A DNA stretch of 35,342 nt from Aigarchaeota archaeon (lineage in GTDB: Archaea; Thermoproteota; Nitrososphaeria_A; Caldarchaeales; Calditenuaceae): contig JANXDH010000006.1 of the NCBI GenBank assembly GCA_025059745.1, positions 1 to 35,342 of the forward strand, written 5' to 3'. Each line of letters starts with the position of its first letter. The stretch's first letter is position 1. The translations under genes and the position numbers were made by a program. The notes under the pieces are model-generated. The model was not told where the DNA came from. It was given only the letters and a program-made list of their open reading frames with translations, and did no database searches. Below are positions 19,894 through 27,390 of the stretch, piece by piece.

Positions 19894-20562
19894 ATGGTAA
19901 TGATTTCTTTTAAAGTCGTGAGTCTGGTCACGCTTCTAATCGTTTTGAGTGGTGTGGCCGGATTCTTCACCTACCAGTCCCTCACTGGGGAAGAGCCCCC
20001 CCGTAATTGGGGCGTAGTGGAGAACCCGATGCCCGCTCCGGAGATAAGGTTGCATGACGTGGCGAAGGAGGGCGAGTTTCTCTTGTCCGCTCAGAGAGGT
20101 AAGGTCGTCCTTATCTTCTTCGGGTACACCAACTGCCCTGACGTCTGTCCATTGGCGATGCTCATGTACAGAGAGATCCACGAGAGGATCAGGGGGACCC
20201 CGATGGAAGGGAAAGTAGAGACTGTCTTCATAACGGTCGATCCGTATCGCGACACACCGGAGGCACTCTTAAAGTACGCACGACAGTACAGAACTCCGGC
20301 AACCATGCTTACTGGCGATTTGAATGAACTCAGGTCCTTAGCGAAAATTTACGGCGTGCCGGTGGAGTACTACACGACGACGGGTGAAAAGATATCAGAG
20401 GAGGTCGTGCGAGGACTTCTTGCGAGGAACGAGAACTACCTCGTCGGACACGGTAGCTTCGTCTACGTCGTGGACCGTCAGGGACTCTTACGAGGCTTCT
20501 TCATGATCGGGACCGAGATAAAAGAAGTGCTCAGAATAATCGAATACGTCATGAGGGCATGA
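19894..20562 (+). CDS. Sco1/SenC copper chaperone (first copy)
   Basis: A 222-aa membrane-anchored thioredoxin-fold protein. One N-terminal helix (about residues 7-26) anchors it outside the cell membrane. YTNCPDVCPL carries the C-x3-C copper pair (Cys81, Cys85), and the distal copper ligand is His186 in LVGHGSFVYVVD. Sco proteins deliver copper or reduce cysteines for the CuA site of cytochrome c oxidase, so a haem-copper oxidase is expected elsewhere in the genome. A TATA (GGTTATATACG, 19865-19875) is about 25 bp before the ATG. The stop overlaps the start of the next gene (ATGA). Confidence 0.95.
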   Translation: MVMISFKVVSLVTLLIVLSGVAGFFTYQSLTGEEPPRNWGVVENPMPAPEIRLHDVAKEGEFLLSAQRGKVVLIFFGYTNCPDVCPLAMLMYREIHERIRGTPMEGKVETVFITVDPYRDTPEALLKYARQYRTPATMLTGDLNELRSLAKIYGVPVEYYTTTGEKISEEVVRGLLARNENYLVGHGSFVYVVDRQGLLRGFFMIGTEIKEVLRIIEYVMRA

Positions 20563-21095
20563 ACCATCGATACATATTGGTCCTGGTTGTGTTAACCGTC
20601 ATCTTCTCAACGAATCAGGTTTACTCCGTTGAGATCGTCCCCACCTCGGGAATTGACTACGGCCCGGTCTTATGTAAGGGCAAGGTCATCGATGATTACA
20701 GGATCCAGATCGTTACGTACCCCTTCACGCCAGCGGCGGGTAAGCCAGTGGAGATCGTGATCACCGCGGAGTATTTGGACTCAAGGCCTGCAGCAGACGT
20801 TGAGCTAGGTCTTCAGGTCTACAAGGGGGTAGTCCATAGGGCGACCTTCGGCCCCGTCTCTTCGAGCAACGGTATATTCAGGTTCCTCTATGAACCGACC
20901 GATCACGGTGAACTGACTCTGGCTATAATAATAATGAGGGGGGTGAACGTAACTGTCACCTACCTCTCCCTGCCCGTAAGAGCTCCCGACGAGGCCGGTC
21001 TCCTCGGAGTCTTGAACATGCTGAGCCTACCTCTGCTCTCAATATCCTTGTTCCTGGTGATCTTTGTAATACTGAGGAGGTACGGCGTTATCTAA
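20559..21095 (+). CDS. YtkA-like membrane-anchored protein
   Basis: A 178-aa exported protein. It has a signal peptide (residues 1-23, ending VYS), then an immunoglobulin-like beta domain of about 100 residues (YRIQIVTYPFTPAAGKPVEIVITAEY ... GIFRFLYEPTDHGELTLAIII), and finally a C-terminal membrane helix (about 150-170). The fold pattern resembles YtkA/FixH-like domains that often accompany Sco and cytochrome oxidase genes. The gene overlaps the first sco by 4 bp (ATGA), so they are coupled. That suggests a role in copper delivery or oxidase maturation on the outer face. No clear Met/His copper-binding cluster is seen, so the copper link rests on context. Confidence 0.75.
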   Translation: MNHRYILVLVVLTVIFSTNQVYSVEIVPTSGIDYGPVLCKGKVIDDYRIQIVTYPFTPAAGKPVEIVITAEYLDSRPAADVELGLQVYKGVVHRATFGPVSSSNGIFRFLYEPTDHGELTLAIIIMRGVNVTVTYLSLPVRAPDEAGLLGVLNMLSLPLLSISLFLVIFVILRRYGVI

Positions 21096-21703
21096 TTGGT
21101 CGAGAGATATCTGATGGCCTGAGGGATCCCCTCAGATAAGTTCTCGAAAGTGACCGCGAACCTCAGCCGAAGGTCTCTGTCCAAGACGTAGACGTTGGTA
21201 GGGTGCACGACTACGTAGAATCCCTTCTCGTCCTTTGGTGATGGGAGTGGTCTAACCTTGTATTCGTCCCAGACCTTCTGAAGCTCCTCCGGACTACCGG
21301 TCAATCCGATCACGTTTCCGAAACGATACCGAGATAAGAACCTCGAGAGTGCCTCAGGTGTGTCCCTCTCTGGATCACAACTGATGAAAAGGAGCGCAAC
21401 ACTTTCTCTCTCTACGCGTTCACTCCTCATCGAGCTATCGTAGACCTCCAGGACCAAGGGGCAGTAATCCGGACAGTTCGTGTACCCGAAGAAGAGGAGG
21501 ACTATCTTACCTCTGAGGGAGTAGAGTGAGAAACGATTACCGTTGTGGTCTGTCAGTGTGAAATCAGGGACCTGCACCGGCTCCAACGTGATCAACGACG
21601 CTGGTCCAGCTGGTCGGTTGACCACAAAGTTGCTGAATACGATGAAGCCGAGAATAAAGGAGGCTATCACGCTCAATAGAACTACCAAAAAGATTTTTTT
21701 CAT
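21092..21703 (-). CDS. Sco1/SenC copper chaperone (second copy)
   Basis: A 203-aa Sco family protein on the opposite strand to the first copy and only partly similar to it. It has one N-terminal membrane anchor (about residues 4-25), the YTNCPDYCPL copper motif (Cys77, Cys81) and the distal ligand His167 in VVVHPTNVYVLD. Both copies keep all three copper ligands, so neither looks inactive. It overlaps the YtkA-like gene by 4 bp, tail to tail. A TATA (minus strand of 21727-21736) lies about 28 bp before the ATG, in a 51-bp gap shared with the divergent exchanger gene. Two copies may serve different oxidases or CuA versus CuB. Confidence 0.94.
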   Translation of the reverse strand: MKKIFLVVLLSVIASFILGFIVFSNFVVNRPAGPASLITLEPVQVPDFTLTDHNGNRFSLYSLRGKIVLLFFGYTNCPDYCPLVLEVYDSSMRSERVERESVALLFISCDPERDTPEALSRFLSRYRFGNVIGLTGSPEELQKVWDEYKVRPLPSPKDEKGFYVVVHPTNVYVLDRDLRLRFAVTFENLSEGIPQAIRYLSTN

Positions 21704-21754
21704 CCGATAGTATAGATTTAATACGTGAAATAAAAACCTAAATCCACACGGGCT

Positions 21755-22714
21755 TTGCAGGTTCTTCTCGATGAGACCTACCTTCTGATAGCCGTTGGGA
21801 CGTTGACTCTGATCTCTATGACCTTTCTCTTCATCGATGGCGTGGAGTCACTCGCTAGCAGAAAGAACCTGACGAGGTTCGCAACCGGAGCGCTACTCGC
21901 GGCCGTACTCACCGCGTTACCGGAGACCATCATAGCGCTGACGTCCCCTTTTCACTCGGACGCTGTGGCTTTAGAGATAGGCATAGGGAGCGTCTTGGCA
22001 GCGCCCTCAATGACGCTGTTCATAGGGGTAGCGATCGTTGGGCTGTCGTGGAGGAGGGTCGATCTACATAAGTTGACGCGGCGCCAAATATCTGTCAATT
22101 ATGCGGGGTTCATGGCCTTTATCTCTATCGCTCTCATCGCCTCGATGCTGCCTCCATTCTTGAGGTTCTTGGTGGGCATCTCGCTGATCTTGGGATACGT
22201 AGCCTTCGCGAGGCACTTCTACCTTCAGGGTGGTGAGAGGGTGGAGGAGGGGAGGGTCTCCTACTTTGAGCGAGTGCTAGATAGGAAGTGGACTGGGTTG
22301 ATACTGATGCAGGTGCTCATGGCGTCCATCCTGATGGTCATCGGCGCGAACGCGTTTATATCTGGAATAAGTCGACTGACGGATCCGTTTACCTACTCGC
22401 TCCTCGTATCGCCCTTCGCCACCTGTCTGGAGGAGTTAGTCGTGGCGATCTTCTGGATGATCTTCGGTAAGCACGACATATCGCTGAGTCTCCTCTCAGG
22501 TGAGAACCTTACGCAATCAACGCTCGTCATGGGACTGGCATCGATATTCACCGGCTGGGACCTCCCGGAGAGTTCCATGTACGTCTTCGCGCTCTACTGG
22601 GGCGCGGGCTCTCTCTACATCGCGTTGTTGATGCTGAGTAGGGTCAGGGCGCTCACCCTGGGGTTCGCGTTCTACGCGGCGTACTTCTTGATATCTCTGT
22701 CAAGGGTCTTGTGA
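21755..22714 (+). CDS. Sodium/calcium exchanger family membrane protein
   Basis: A 319-aa integral membrane protein of the Ca2+:cation antiporter (CaCA) superfamily with about ten hydrophobic helices. The two alpha-repeats that form the ion path are visible: GALLAAVLTALPETIIAL (repeat 1, about residues 46-63) and LVSPFATCLEELVVAI (repeat 2, about 213-228), each keeping the conserved acidic residue. The loop between the halves is short (ARHFYLQGGERVEEGR), as in prokaryotic members. The substrate (Ca2+, Na+, K+ or another cation) cannot be read out. The start is TTG 21755, at a leaderless-type distance from an A+T-rich element in the shared promoter gap. Confidence 0.88.
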   Translation: MQVLLDETYLLIAVGTLTLISMTFLFIDGVESLASRKNLTRFATGALLAAVLTALPETIIALTSPFHSDAVALEIGIGSVLAAPSMTLFIGVAIVGLSWRRVDLHKLTRRQISVNYAGFMAFISIALIASMLPPFLRFLVGISLILGYVAFARHFYLQGGERVEEGRVSYFERVLDRKWTGLILMQVLMASILMVIGANAFISGISRLTDPFTYSLLVSPFATCLEELVVAIFWMIFGKHDISLSLLSGENLTQSTLVMGLASIFTGWDLPESSMYVFALYWGAGSLYIALLMLSRVRALTLGFAFYAAYFLISLSRVL

Positions 22715-22743
22715 TTCTCAGTCAATAGGCAAAATTTGCAGTA

Positions 22744-22760
22744 GTGTACTCAAAGTACAC
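22744..22760. promoter_or_regulatory. 17-bp palindrome abutting the pncB TATA box
   Basis: GTGTACT (22744-22750) and AGTACAC (22754-22760) are exact reverse complements around CAA. The palindrome touches the TATA box GTTATATATG (22761-22770), which sits about 25 bp before the pncB ATG. A dimeric regulator bound here would cover the BRE/TATA region or recruit transcription factor B. It is a strong operator candidate for NAD-salvage control. Confidence 0.55.
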
Positions 22761-22793
22761 GTTATATATGTGGGTTGACATGCGGGTCTAGGT

Positions 22794-24008
22794 ATGTCGG
22801 ACGGAGAGAAGAGACTCTTCTTTTACGCGAAAGAAGAGGAGGTTCTGTCCGGTAGCGTTACCGACGTGTACTTCCAGAGGGCCCGGCAGGTCCTTCGGTC
22901 TTTGAACTTAAGTGAACGTCATGTGGCCGCGGAGGTACACGCCTACTCGCTCCCGCAGGGTTACAGCTGGGGCGTGCTAGTGGGCGTAAAGGAGGTAGTT
23001 AATCTCCTCAAGGGTTTACCTGTGAACGTTTACTCTATGGAGGAGGGCGAGCTATTCTTCGCAAAGGAGCCGGTGATGTGCATAGAGGGGAACTATCTAG
23101 ACTTCGGGATATACGAGACCGCGGTCCTCGGCATATTGAGACACGAGAGTAGCGTCGGCACTAAGTCAGCACGCATAAAGTTCCACTCAATGGATAAACC
23201 TGTAATATTCTTCGGGATGAGGTGCGTACACCCCATCATCTCACCGGTAATAGATAGGGCCGCATACATCGGCGGCTGTGACGCTGTCTCGAACGTCCTT
23301 GGTGCAGAGCTGCTTGGGGAGAGACCTGTCGGCACCATGCCTCACGCGTTTATCATAGTGATAGGTGATCAGAGAGAGGCTTGGACTGCCTTCGATAAGT
23401 TCATGCCAGAGTACGTCCCTAGAATAGCGTTGTGCGATACCTGGTACGATGAACGGATAGAGTCGCTTATGGCTGCGGAGGCGTTGGAAGGTCGACTTTA
23501 CGGTGTCAGGCTCGACACGCCCGGATCGCGGAGAGGGAACATGAGGATGATAACGCAGGAGGTACGATGGTCGCTGAACATCAACGGATACAGCCATGTG
23601 AAGATTTACGTGAGCGGAGGTATAGACGAGGAGGACGTGAAGGAACTGGGCGATGTGGCCGATGGATTCGGAGTGGGCACATCTATAGCCTTTCCTCCCT
23701 CGATAGACCTAGCCATGGATATAGTCGAGGTGGAGGGTAAGCCGATCTCTAAGAGGGGTAAGCTCCCGGGAAGGAAGCAGGTTTACCGGTGCAGAAGCTT
23801 TCACGATACAGTGACTCCATGGGAGAGGAGGGTGGAGAGGTGTGTGAGGTGTGGAGAGAGGGTCGAGCCCCTCCTGAGGCCCCTCATAGTGAATGGAGAG
23901 GTAGTAGATGAGGGCCCCGAGGAAAAGGTGCTGAGGAGTAGGGTGCTCGAGAGGGTCTCCCTGCTGAAGAGAGTCCCTCAGGTGGAACCACCACTCTTCA
24001 TCTCTTGA
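22794..24008 (+). CDS. pncB: Nicotinate phosphoribosyltransferase
   Basis: A 404-aa enzyme that makes nicotinate mononucleotide from nicotinate and PRPP, the entry step of the Preiss-Handler NAD salvage route that nadM and nadE complete. Family segments include GSVTDVYFQRARQVL at the N-terminus, GMRCVHPIISPVIDRAAYIGG, RPVGTMPHAFI, and YVSGGIDEEDVKELGDVADGFGVGTSI in the phosphate-binding barrel. C-terminal CxxC-like pairs (YRCRSF, RCVRCGE) suggest a small zinc site, as in the archaeal Thermoplasma-type enzyme. It has its own promoter with an adjacent palindrome and is 28 bp upstream of kae1, so read-through to the KEOPS genes is possible. Confidence 0.94.
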   Translation: MSDGEKRLFFYAKEEEVLSGSVTDVYFQRARQVLRSLNLSERHVAAEVHAYSLPQGYSWGVLVGVKEVVNLLKGLPVNVYSMEEGELFFAKEPVMCIEGNYLDFGIYETAVLGILRHESSVGTKSARIKFHSMDKPVIFFGMRCVHPIISPVIDRAAYIGGCDAVSNVLGAELLGERPVGTMPHAFIIVIGDQREAWTAFDKFMPEYVPRIALCDTWYDERIESLMAAEALEGRLYGVRLDTPGSRRGNMRMITQEVRWSLNINGYSHVKIYVSGGIDEEDVKELGDVADGFGVGTSIAFPPSIDLAMDIVEVEGKPISKRGKLPGRKQVYRCRSFHDTVTPWERRVERCVRCGERVEPLLRPLIVNGEVVDEGPEEKVLRSRVLERVSLLKRVPQVEPPLFIS

Positions 24009-24036
24009 TAGAGACGACCTTAAATTTATAGCTTCG

Positions 24037-25053
24037 ATGGGCATTATAATTGACAACTTGGAGGAGGGTTTCGTCTCTCTGGGTATAGAGTCAACCGCCC
24101 ACACGTTCGGTGTCGGAGTAGTCAGATCTGACGGGAAGATACTCGCGAATGAGTACTCTGTATACCGTCCGGTGAAGGGAGGGATACATCCGCGCGAGGC
24201 TGCTCAGCACCACTCGATGGTGGCCAGTAAGGTTTTGGCCTCAGCGCTTGAAAAGTCCAGTCTATCCCCCCGCTCGATCGACGTCGTCGCGTTCTCCATC
24301 GGACCCGGCATGGGACCTTGCTTAAGGACTGGTGCAACCGTGGCGAGAGCCCTTGCGCTGAAACTTGGCGTGCCCTTGGTAGGTGTCAATCACGGGGTGG
24401 CGCATATAGAGATCGGGAAGTTACTGACTGGGGCGAGGGACCCGCTCGTGCTCTACGTCGCAGGTGGGAACACCATGATAACGACCTACCTAGAGGGCAG
24501 GTACAGGATACTCGGAGAGACCCTCGATATAGCCGCAGGCAACTGCCTCGATTCGTTCGGGATCACAGCCGGGATCGGGCCCATGCCGGCTCCTGAGATA
24601 CACGCCAAGGCAGGCAAGGTAATACACCCCCTGCCACTTCGTGTGAAAGGAATGGAGGTGTCCTTCTCTGGTCTACTGACGGCCGCGGAGTCGATGCTCT
24701 CCTCGGGTGTACCCTTACCTGACGTATGCCTCAGCATCACCGAGTCAGTCTACTCCATGCTGACAGAGGTCCTAGAGCGCGCGCTCGCGATGACCAAGAA
24801 GGAGGAGGTCCTCATCGTGGGAGGGTTGGCTAAGAGCAGACGTTTGAGGGAGATGATTGAGCTGATGGTCAGGCCTCATAACGCCAAGCTCCTAGAGATA
24901 AGCGATGAGTACTTGGGAGACAACGGCGCCATGATAGCGTGGACTGGTGCGTTGATGCACGCGCACGGTATGCACATCTCAATAGATGAGAGCCGCGTGA
25001 GACCGAAGTATAGGATCAACGAGGTGGAGATCCCTTGGGGCTCCCCGGTGTAG
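24037..25053 (+). CDS. kae1: tRNA threonylcarbamoyladenosine synthase subunit Kae1
   Basis: A 338-aa ASKHA-fold protein, the catalytic subunit of the KEOPS complex that adds threonylcarbamoyl to A37 of ANN-decoding tRNAs. Landmarks are LGIESTAHTFGVGVV at the start of the fold, SIGPGMGPCLRTG, the metal-binding HGVAHIEIG (His119, His123), YVAGGNTMI and the late YLGDNGAMIAWTG. Family members usually start a few residues before the first strand; here about 12 extra residues (GIIIDNLEEGFV) are encoded. CTTAAATTTATAG (24018-24030) may be a TATA. TTG 24058 is an in-frame alternative start. It overlaps bud32 by 19 bp; in many archaea the two are fused, but here they are separate. Confidence 0.96.
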   Translation: MGIIIDNLEEGFVSLGIESTAHTFGVGVVRSDGKILANEYSVYRPVKGGIHPREAAQHHSMVASKVLASALEKSSLSPRSIDVVAFSIGPGMGPCLRTGATVARALALKLGVPLVGVNHGVAHIEIGKLLTGARDPLVLYVAGGNTMITTYLEGRYRILGETLDIAAGNCLDSFGITAGIGPMPAPEIHAKAGKVIHPLPLRVKGMEVSFSGLLTAAESMLSSGVPLPDVCLSITESVYSMLTEVLERALAMTKKEEVLIVGGLAKSRRLREMIELMVRPHNAKLLEISDEYLGDNGAMIAWTGALMHAHGMHISIDESRVRPKYRINEVEIPWGSPV

Positions 25054-25709
25054 AGCTATTCGATGATACTGACTTCAGATTGGTTAGGCCGGTCAGTATC
25101 GGAGCTGAGGCTACGATATACGAGGTCACCCTGAGGGGCACTCCATTGATTGCCAAGGTCAGGGTCCCCAAGCCCTACAGGAACGCAGTCATAGACAGAG
25201 ACGTTAGGGAGAGGAGAACTTTGAACGAGGTGAGGACTATGTCGAAAGCGCACGATATAGGGATAGTAGTGCCGCATATCGTGCACGTGGATCTCCCGAA
25301 CAGCATCATCTTCATGGAATACGTTAGAGGCACCGAGCTCAGGGAGGTGCTTTACAAGTCTCCAGAGACTCATTTGAAGTTCGCGGGAGACCTCGGCAGA
25401 TATCTCGGTGAGATGCACGAGCACGGACTTTACCACGGAGACCCCACACCGGCCAACCTCATAGTAAGAGACGGCGAGCTGTGTATAATCGACTTCGGGC
25501 TGAGCGGCTACTCCGACGACGTCGAGGAGCACGCGGCAGACGTTAACTTGGTCGAGAGGAGCGTATACAGCAGCTACCCTGTGATGGCAAGGGATTTCAT
25601 TGAGCTTTTCTGGAGGGGCTATAGGGAGGTACGTGGCTCTTTCAGTGAGGCTGAGGTCAAGAAGAGGGTCGCCGAGATAAGGCGGAGGGCCAGGTACGTG
25701 ATGAGGTAA
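25035..25709 (+). CDS. bud32: KEOPS kinase/ATPase subunit Bud32
   Basis: A 224-aa small protein kinase-like protein, the KEOPS partner of Kae1. It has the kinase core without most of the C-lobe: IGAEATIYEV (glycine loop equivalent), catalytic Lys41 in LIAKVRVPKPYR, EYVRGTELRE hinge, HGDPTPAN (residues 134-141, catalytic Asp136) and DFGLSGYS (153-160). The basic C-terminal tail (RRRARYVMR) is typical. It starts at TTG 25035 inside the end of kae1; GGAG (25026-25029) lies 5 nt upstream, which supports that start and translational coupling. Other KEOPS subunits (Cgi121, Pcc1) are not in the window. Confidence 0.95.
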   Translation: MGLPGVELFDDTDFRLVRPVSIGAEATIYEVTLRGTPLIAKVRVPKPYRNAVIDRDVRERRTLNEVRTMSKAHDIGIVVPHIVHVDLPNSIIFMEYVRGTELREVLYKSPETHLKFAGDLGRYLGEMHEHGLYHGDPTPANLIVRDGELCIIDFGLSGYSDDVEEHAADVNLVERSVYSSYPVMARDFIELFWRGYREVRGSFSEAEVKKRVAEIRRRARYVMR

Positions 25710-25710
25710 C

Positions 25711-26277
25711 ATGATATTCGTTGTGACGAGTAATGACAACAAGTGGGAGGAGATGAGGCACCTGTTGCGAGCTTACGGTCTCAGGGTCGGACGCATCAAG
25801 ACTGCGTTACCGGAAGTCCAGTCTCAGAGTCTGGAGGAGGTGGTCACTTTCTCGGCTAAAGCCGCTCTCAATGAGATCGGGCAAGCTGAGATGCTGATCG
25901 AGGACTCCGGTCTCTTCATAGATCGGCTCAACGGATTTCCCGGTCCCTTCTCGTCGTACGTCTACAAGACACTGGGCTGTGAGGGGGTCCTCAAACTGAT
26001 GGAGGGGGAACGTGAGAGGACTGCAAAATTCGTCTCGGTGATTGCATACGTACGAAAGGACGGTGAGGTGCGGACGTTCCACGGCGAGTGCAGAGGGAGG
26101 ATATCGGACCGACCTCGGGGTACTAAGGGATTTGGCTTCGACCCCATCTTCGTACCTGAGGAGGGGGAGGGACAAACGTTCGGAGAGCTAGATGTCGCTA
26201 TAAAGAACGAGTACTCTCATAGATCAAGGTCTATCGCGAACTTTTTGAGGTGGTACGGAACAACGTCCGGAAGTTGA
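25711..26277 (+). CDS. rdgB: XTP/dITP diphosphatase (RdgB/HAM1 family)
   Basis: A 188-aa house-cleaning pyrophosphatase that hydrolyses non-canonical purine triphosphates (XTP, dITP). Motifs in order are TSNDNKWEEM (T/S-x-N-x-x-K), IEDSGLFIDRLNGFPGPFSS, RGTKGFGFDPIFVPE, and SHRSRSIANF. The length fits the family. The ATG follows the bud32 stop by 1 bp, so kae1, bud32 and rdgB form one coupled operon. It converges on the winged-helix gene with a 2-bp gap. Confidence 0.96.
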   Translation: MIFVVTSNDNKWEEMRHLLRAYGLRVGRIKTALPEVQSQSLEEVVTFSAKAALNEIGQAEMLIEDSGLFIDRLNGFPGPFSSYVYKTLGCEGVLKLMEGERERTAKFVSVIAYVRKDGEVRTFHGECRGRISDRPRGTKGFGFDPIFVPEEGEGQTFGELDVAIKNEYSHRSRSIANFLRWYGTTSGS

Positions 26278-26279
26278 GT

Positions 26280-27389
26280 TCAGGGGCTCTCTATATCCAG
26301 TTTGACGATCTCCAGTCCCTCGTCGACTCCCGGCGCCACGAGAACCTTGTCAGGATAGACGATCATCAGGTTGTTCAGTAACTCCCTAATGACCCGCGTG
26401 GTGACGTAGTGATTGTTCTCCAGCAGCCTGAAGGACGTCGCTACCTCGATCAGTCTCAGGTCGACCGATTGCTGTCCGTCCTGGGAGAGGGTCTTGTACG
26501 TACTCAACAACTCGCCGATTACGGTCTCCTTAATCGCTTTGGTACCGTAGGTGATGAAGAGGGGTGCGACGTGGGCGAGTAGGTAATCGGTTACGTTCTC
26601 CTTGGACTGTGAGATCAGTCTAGAGAAGATGTCCGCGTTCCGCCTGACCAAGTTACTGACCCTGTACTTACCCCTCCCCTCCCTCTCCAACAGTCCCACG
26701 TCGACTAACCACTCGACCCTAGGAGGGGCCACGTGACGGTACTTCGCGTAGAGGCTGCTCTTTATCCAGTCAATCTTCAGGGTATACTTCATCCGTTCTT
26801 CTTTGAACCTCCTCGCCTCCTCCAGCTTCGGCATCAGCGCCTCCTTCAACCGCTTGGGAGAGGAATCTATCACATTTTGGAGGGATCTCGGGTATACCTC
26901 CTCCATTATCCAGTTCATGGCGTCGACCCTATTGAACTCGTCCCTCTCGAGAATCCAACCTATTATGCCTCTGATCATGTAAGGGTCCTTCGTCAGGAGC
27001 ACGTTCAGGAAGAAGGTCTTCTCGACGTCGTTCAGCGCTATCAGATCCGATAGACTCGGTTTTCTGGTGCCCTTGACGATGGCGTCTAACTTGTTGGAGC
27101 TCCTCAGTCCCAAGTAAAGGAGGCCGTTTACGCCCAGATGCCTTCTGGTCCTGTTGATGAAGTCGAACTCCTGTGATAGGGTGATGTAGTTCCTTGCAAC
27201 CACCCTGCTCCTGACGAACCCCGGAACGTTCTCCAAACCGGACGCGATGGGGCCAGATGCGCTTACAGACACGCTCTCAAGCTGGGAGGCTAGATAGTCC
27301 AGACTTATCTCGTTCAGCCCTCTCATTAGGGGAGGGATGATGCGTAAGTATCCTAGCCTGCAGACCTCTCCGTGCGTCTCCACGATCAT
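26280..27389 (-). CDS. Uncharacterised winged-helix protein coupled to a DNA methyltransferase
   Basis: I do not recognise this family. The protein is about 369 aa and largely helical, without membrane segments or cysteine clusters. Around residues 220-250, VEWLVDVGLLEREGRGKYRVSN reads like the recognition helix and wing of a winged helix-turn-helix; a charged helix (EEARRFKEERMKYTLK) precedes it. No Walker A, HNH, PLD or clear PD-(D/E)xK motif is visible. A longer frame begins at 27437, overlapping the methyltransferase by 47 bp. I prefer ATG 27389 because it lies 1 bp past the methyltransferase stop and GGAGG (27399-27403) sits 9 nt upstream. The tight coupling implies a joint role, such as a DNA-binding partner, specificity factor or effector of a modification system. 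Confidence 0.78.
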   Translation of the reverse strand: MIVETHGEVCRLGYLRIIPPLMRGLNEISLDYLASQLESVSVSASGPIASGLENVPGFVRSRVVARNYITLSQEFDFINRTRRHLGVNGLLYLGLRSSNKLDAIVKGTRKPSLSDLIALNDVEKTFFLNVLLTKDPYMIRGIIGWILERDEFNRVDAMNWIMEEVYPRSLQNVIDSSPKRLKEALMPKLEEARRFKEERMKYTLKIDWIKSSLYAKYRHVAPPRVEWLVDVGLLEREGRGKYRVSNLVRRNADIFSRLISQSKENVTDYLLAHVAPLFITYGTKAIKETVIGELLSTYKTLSQDGQQSVDLRLIEVATSFRLLENNHYVTTRVIRELLNNLMIVYPDKVLVAPGVDEGLEIVKLDIESP

Positions 27390-27390
27390 C

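Noticed and set aside
25056-25742. 228-codon minus-strand frame
   Set aside because: Antisense to bud32, whose kinase motifs are all present.
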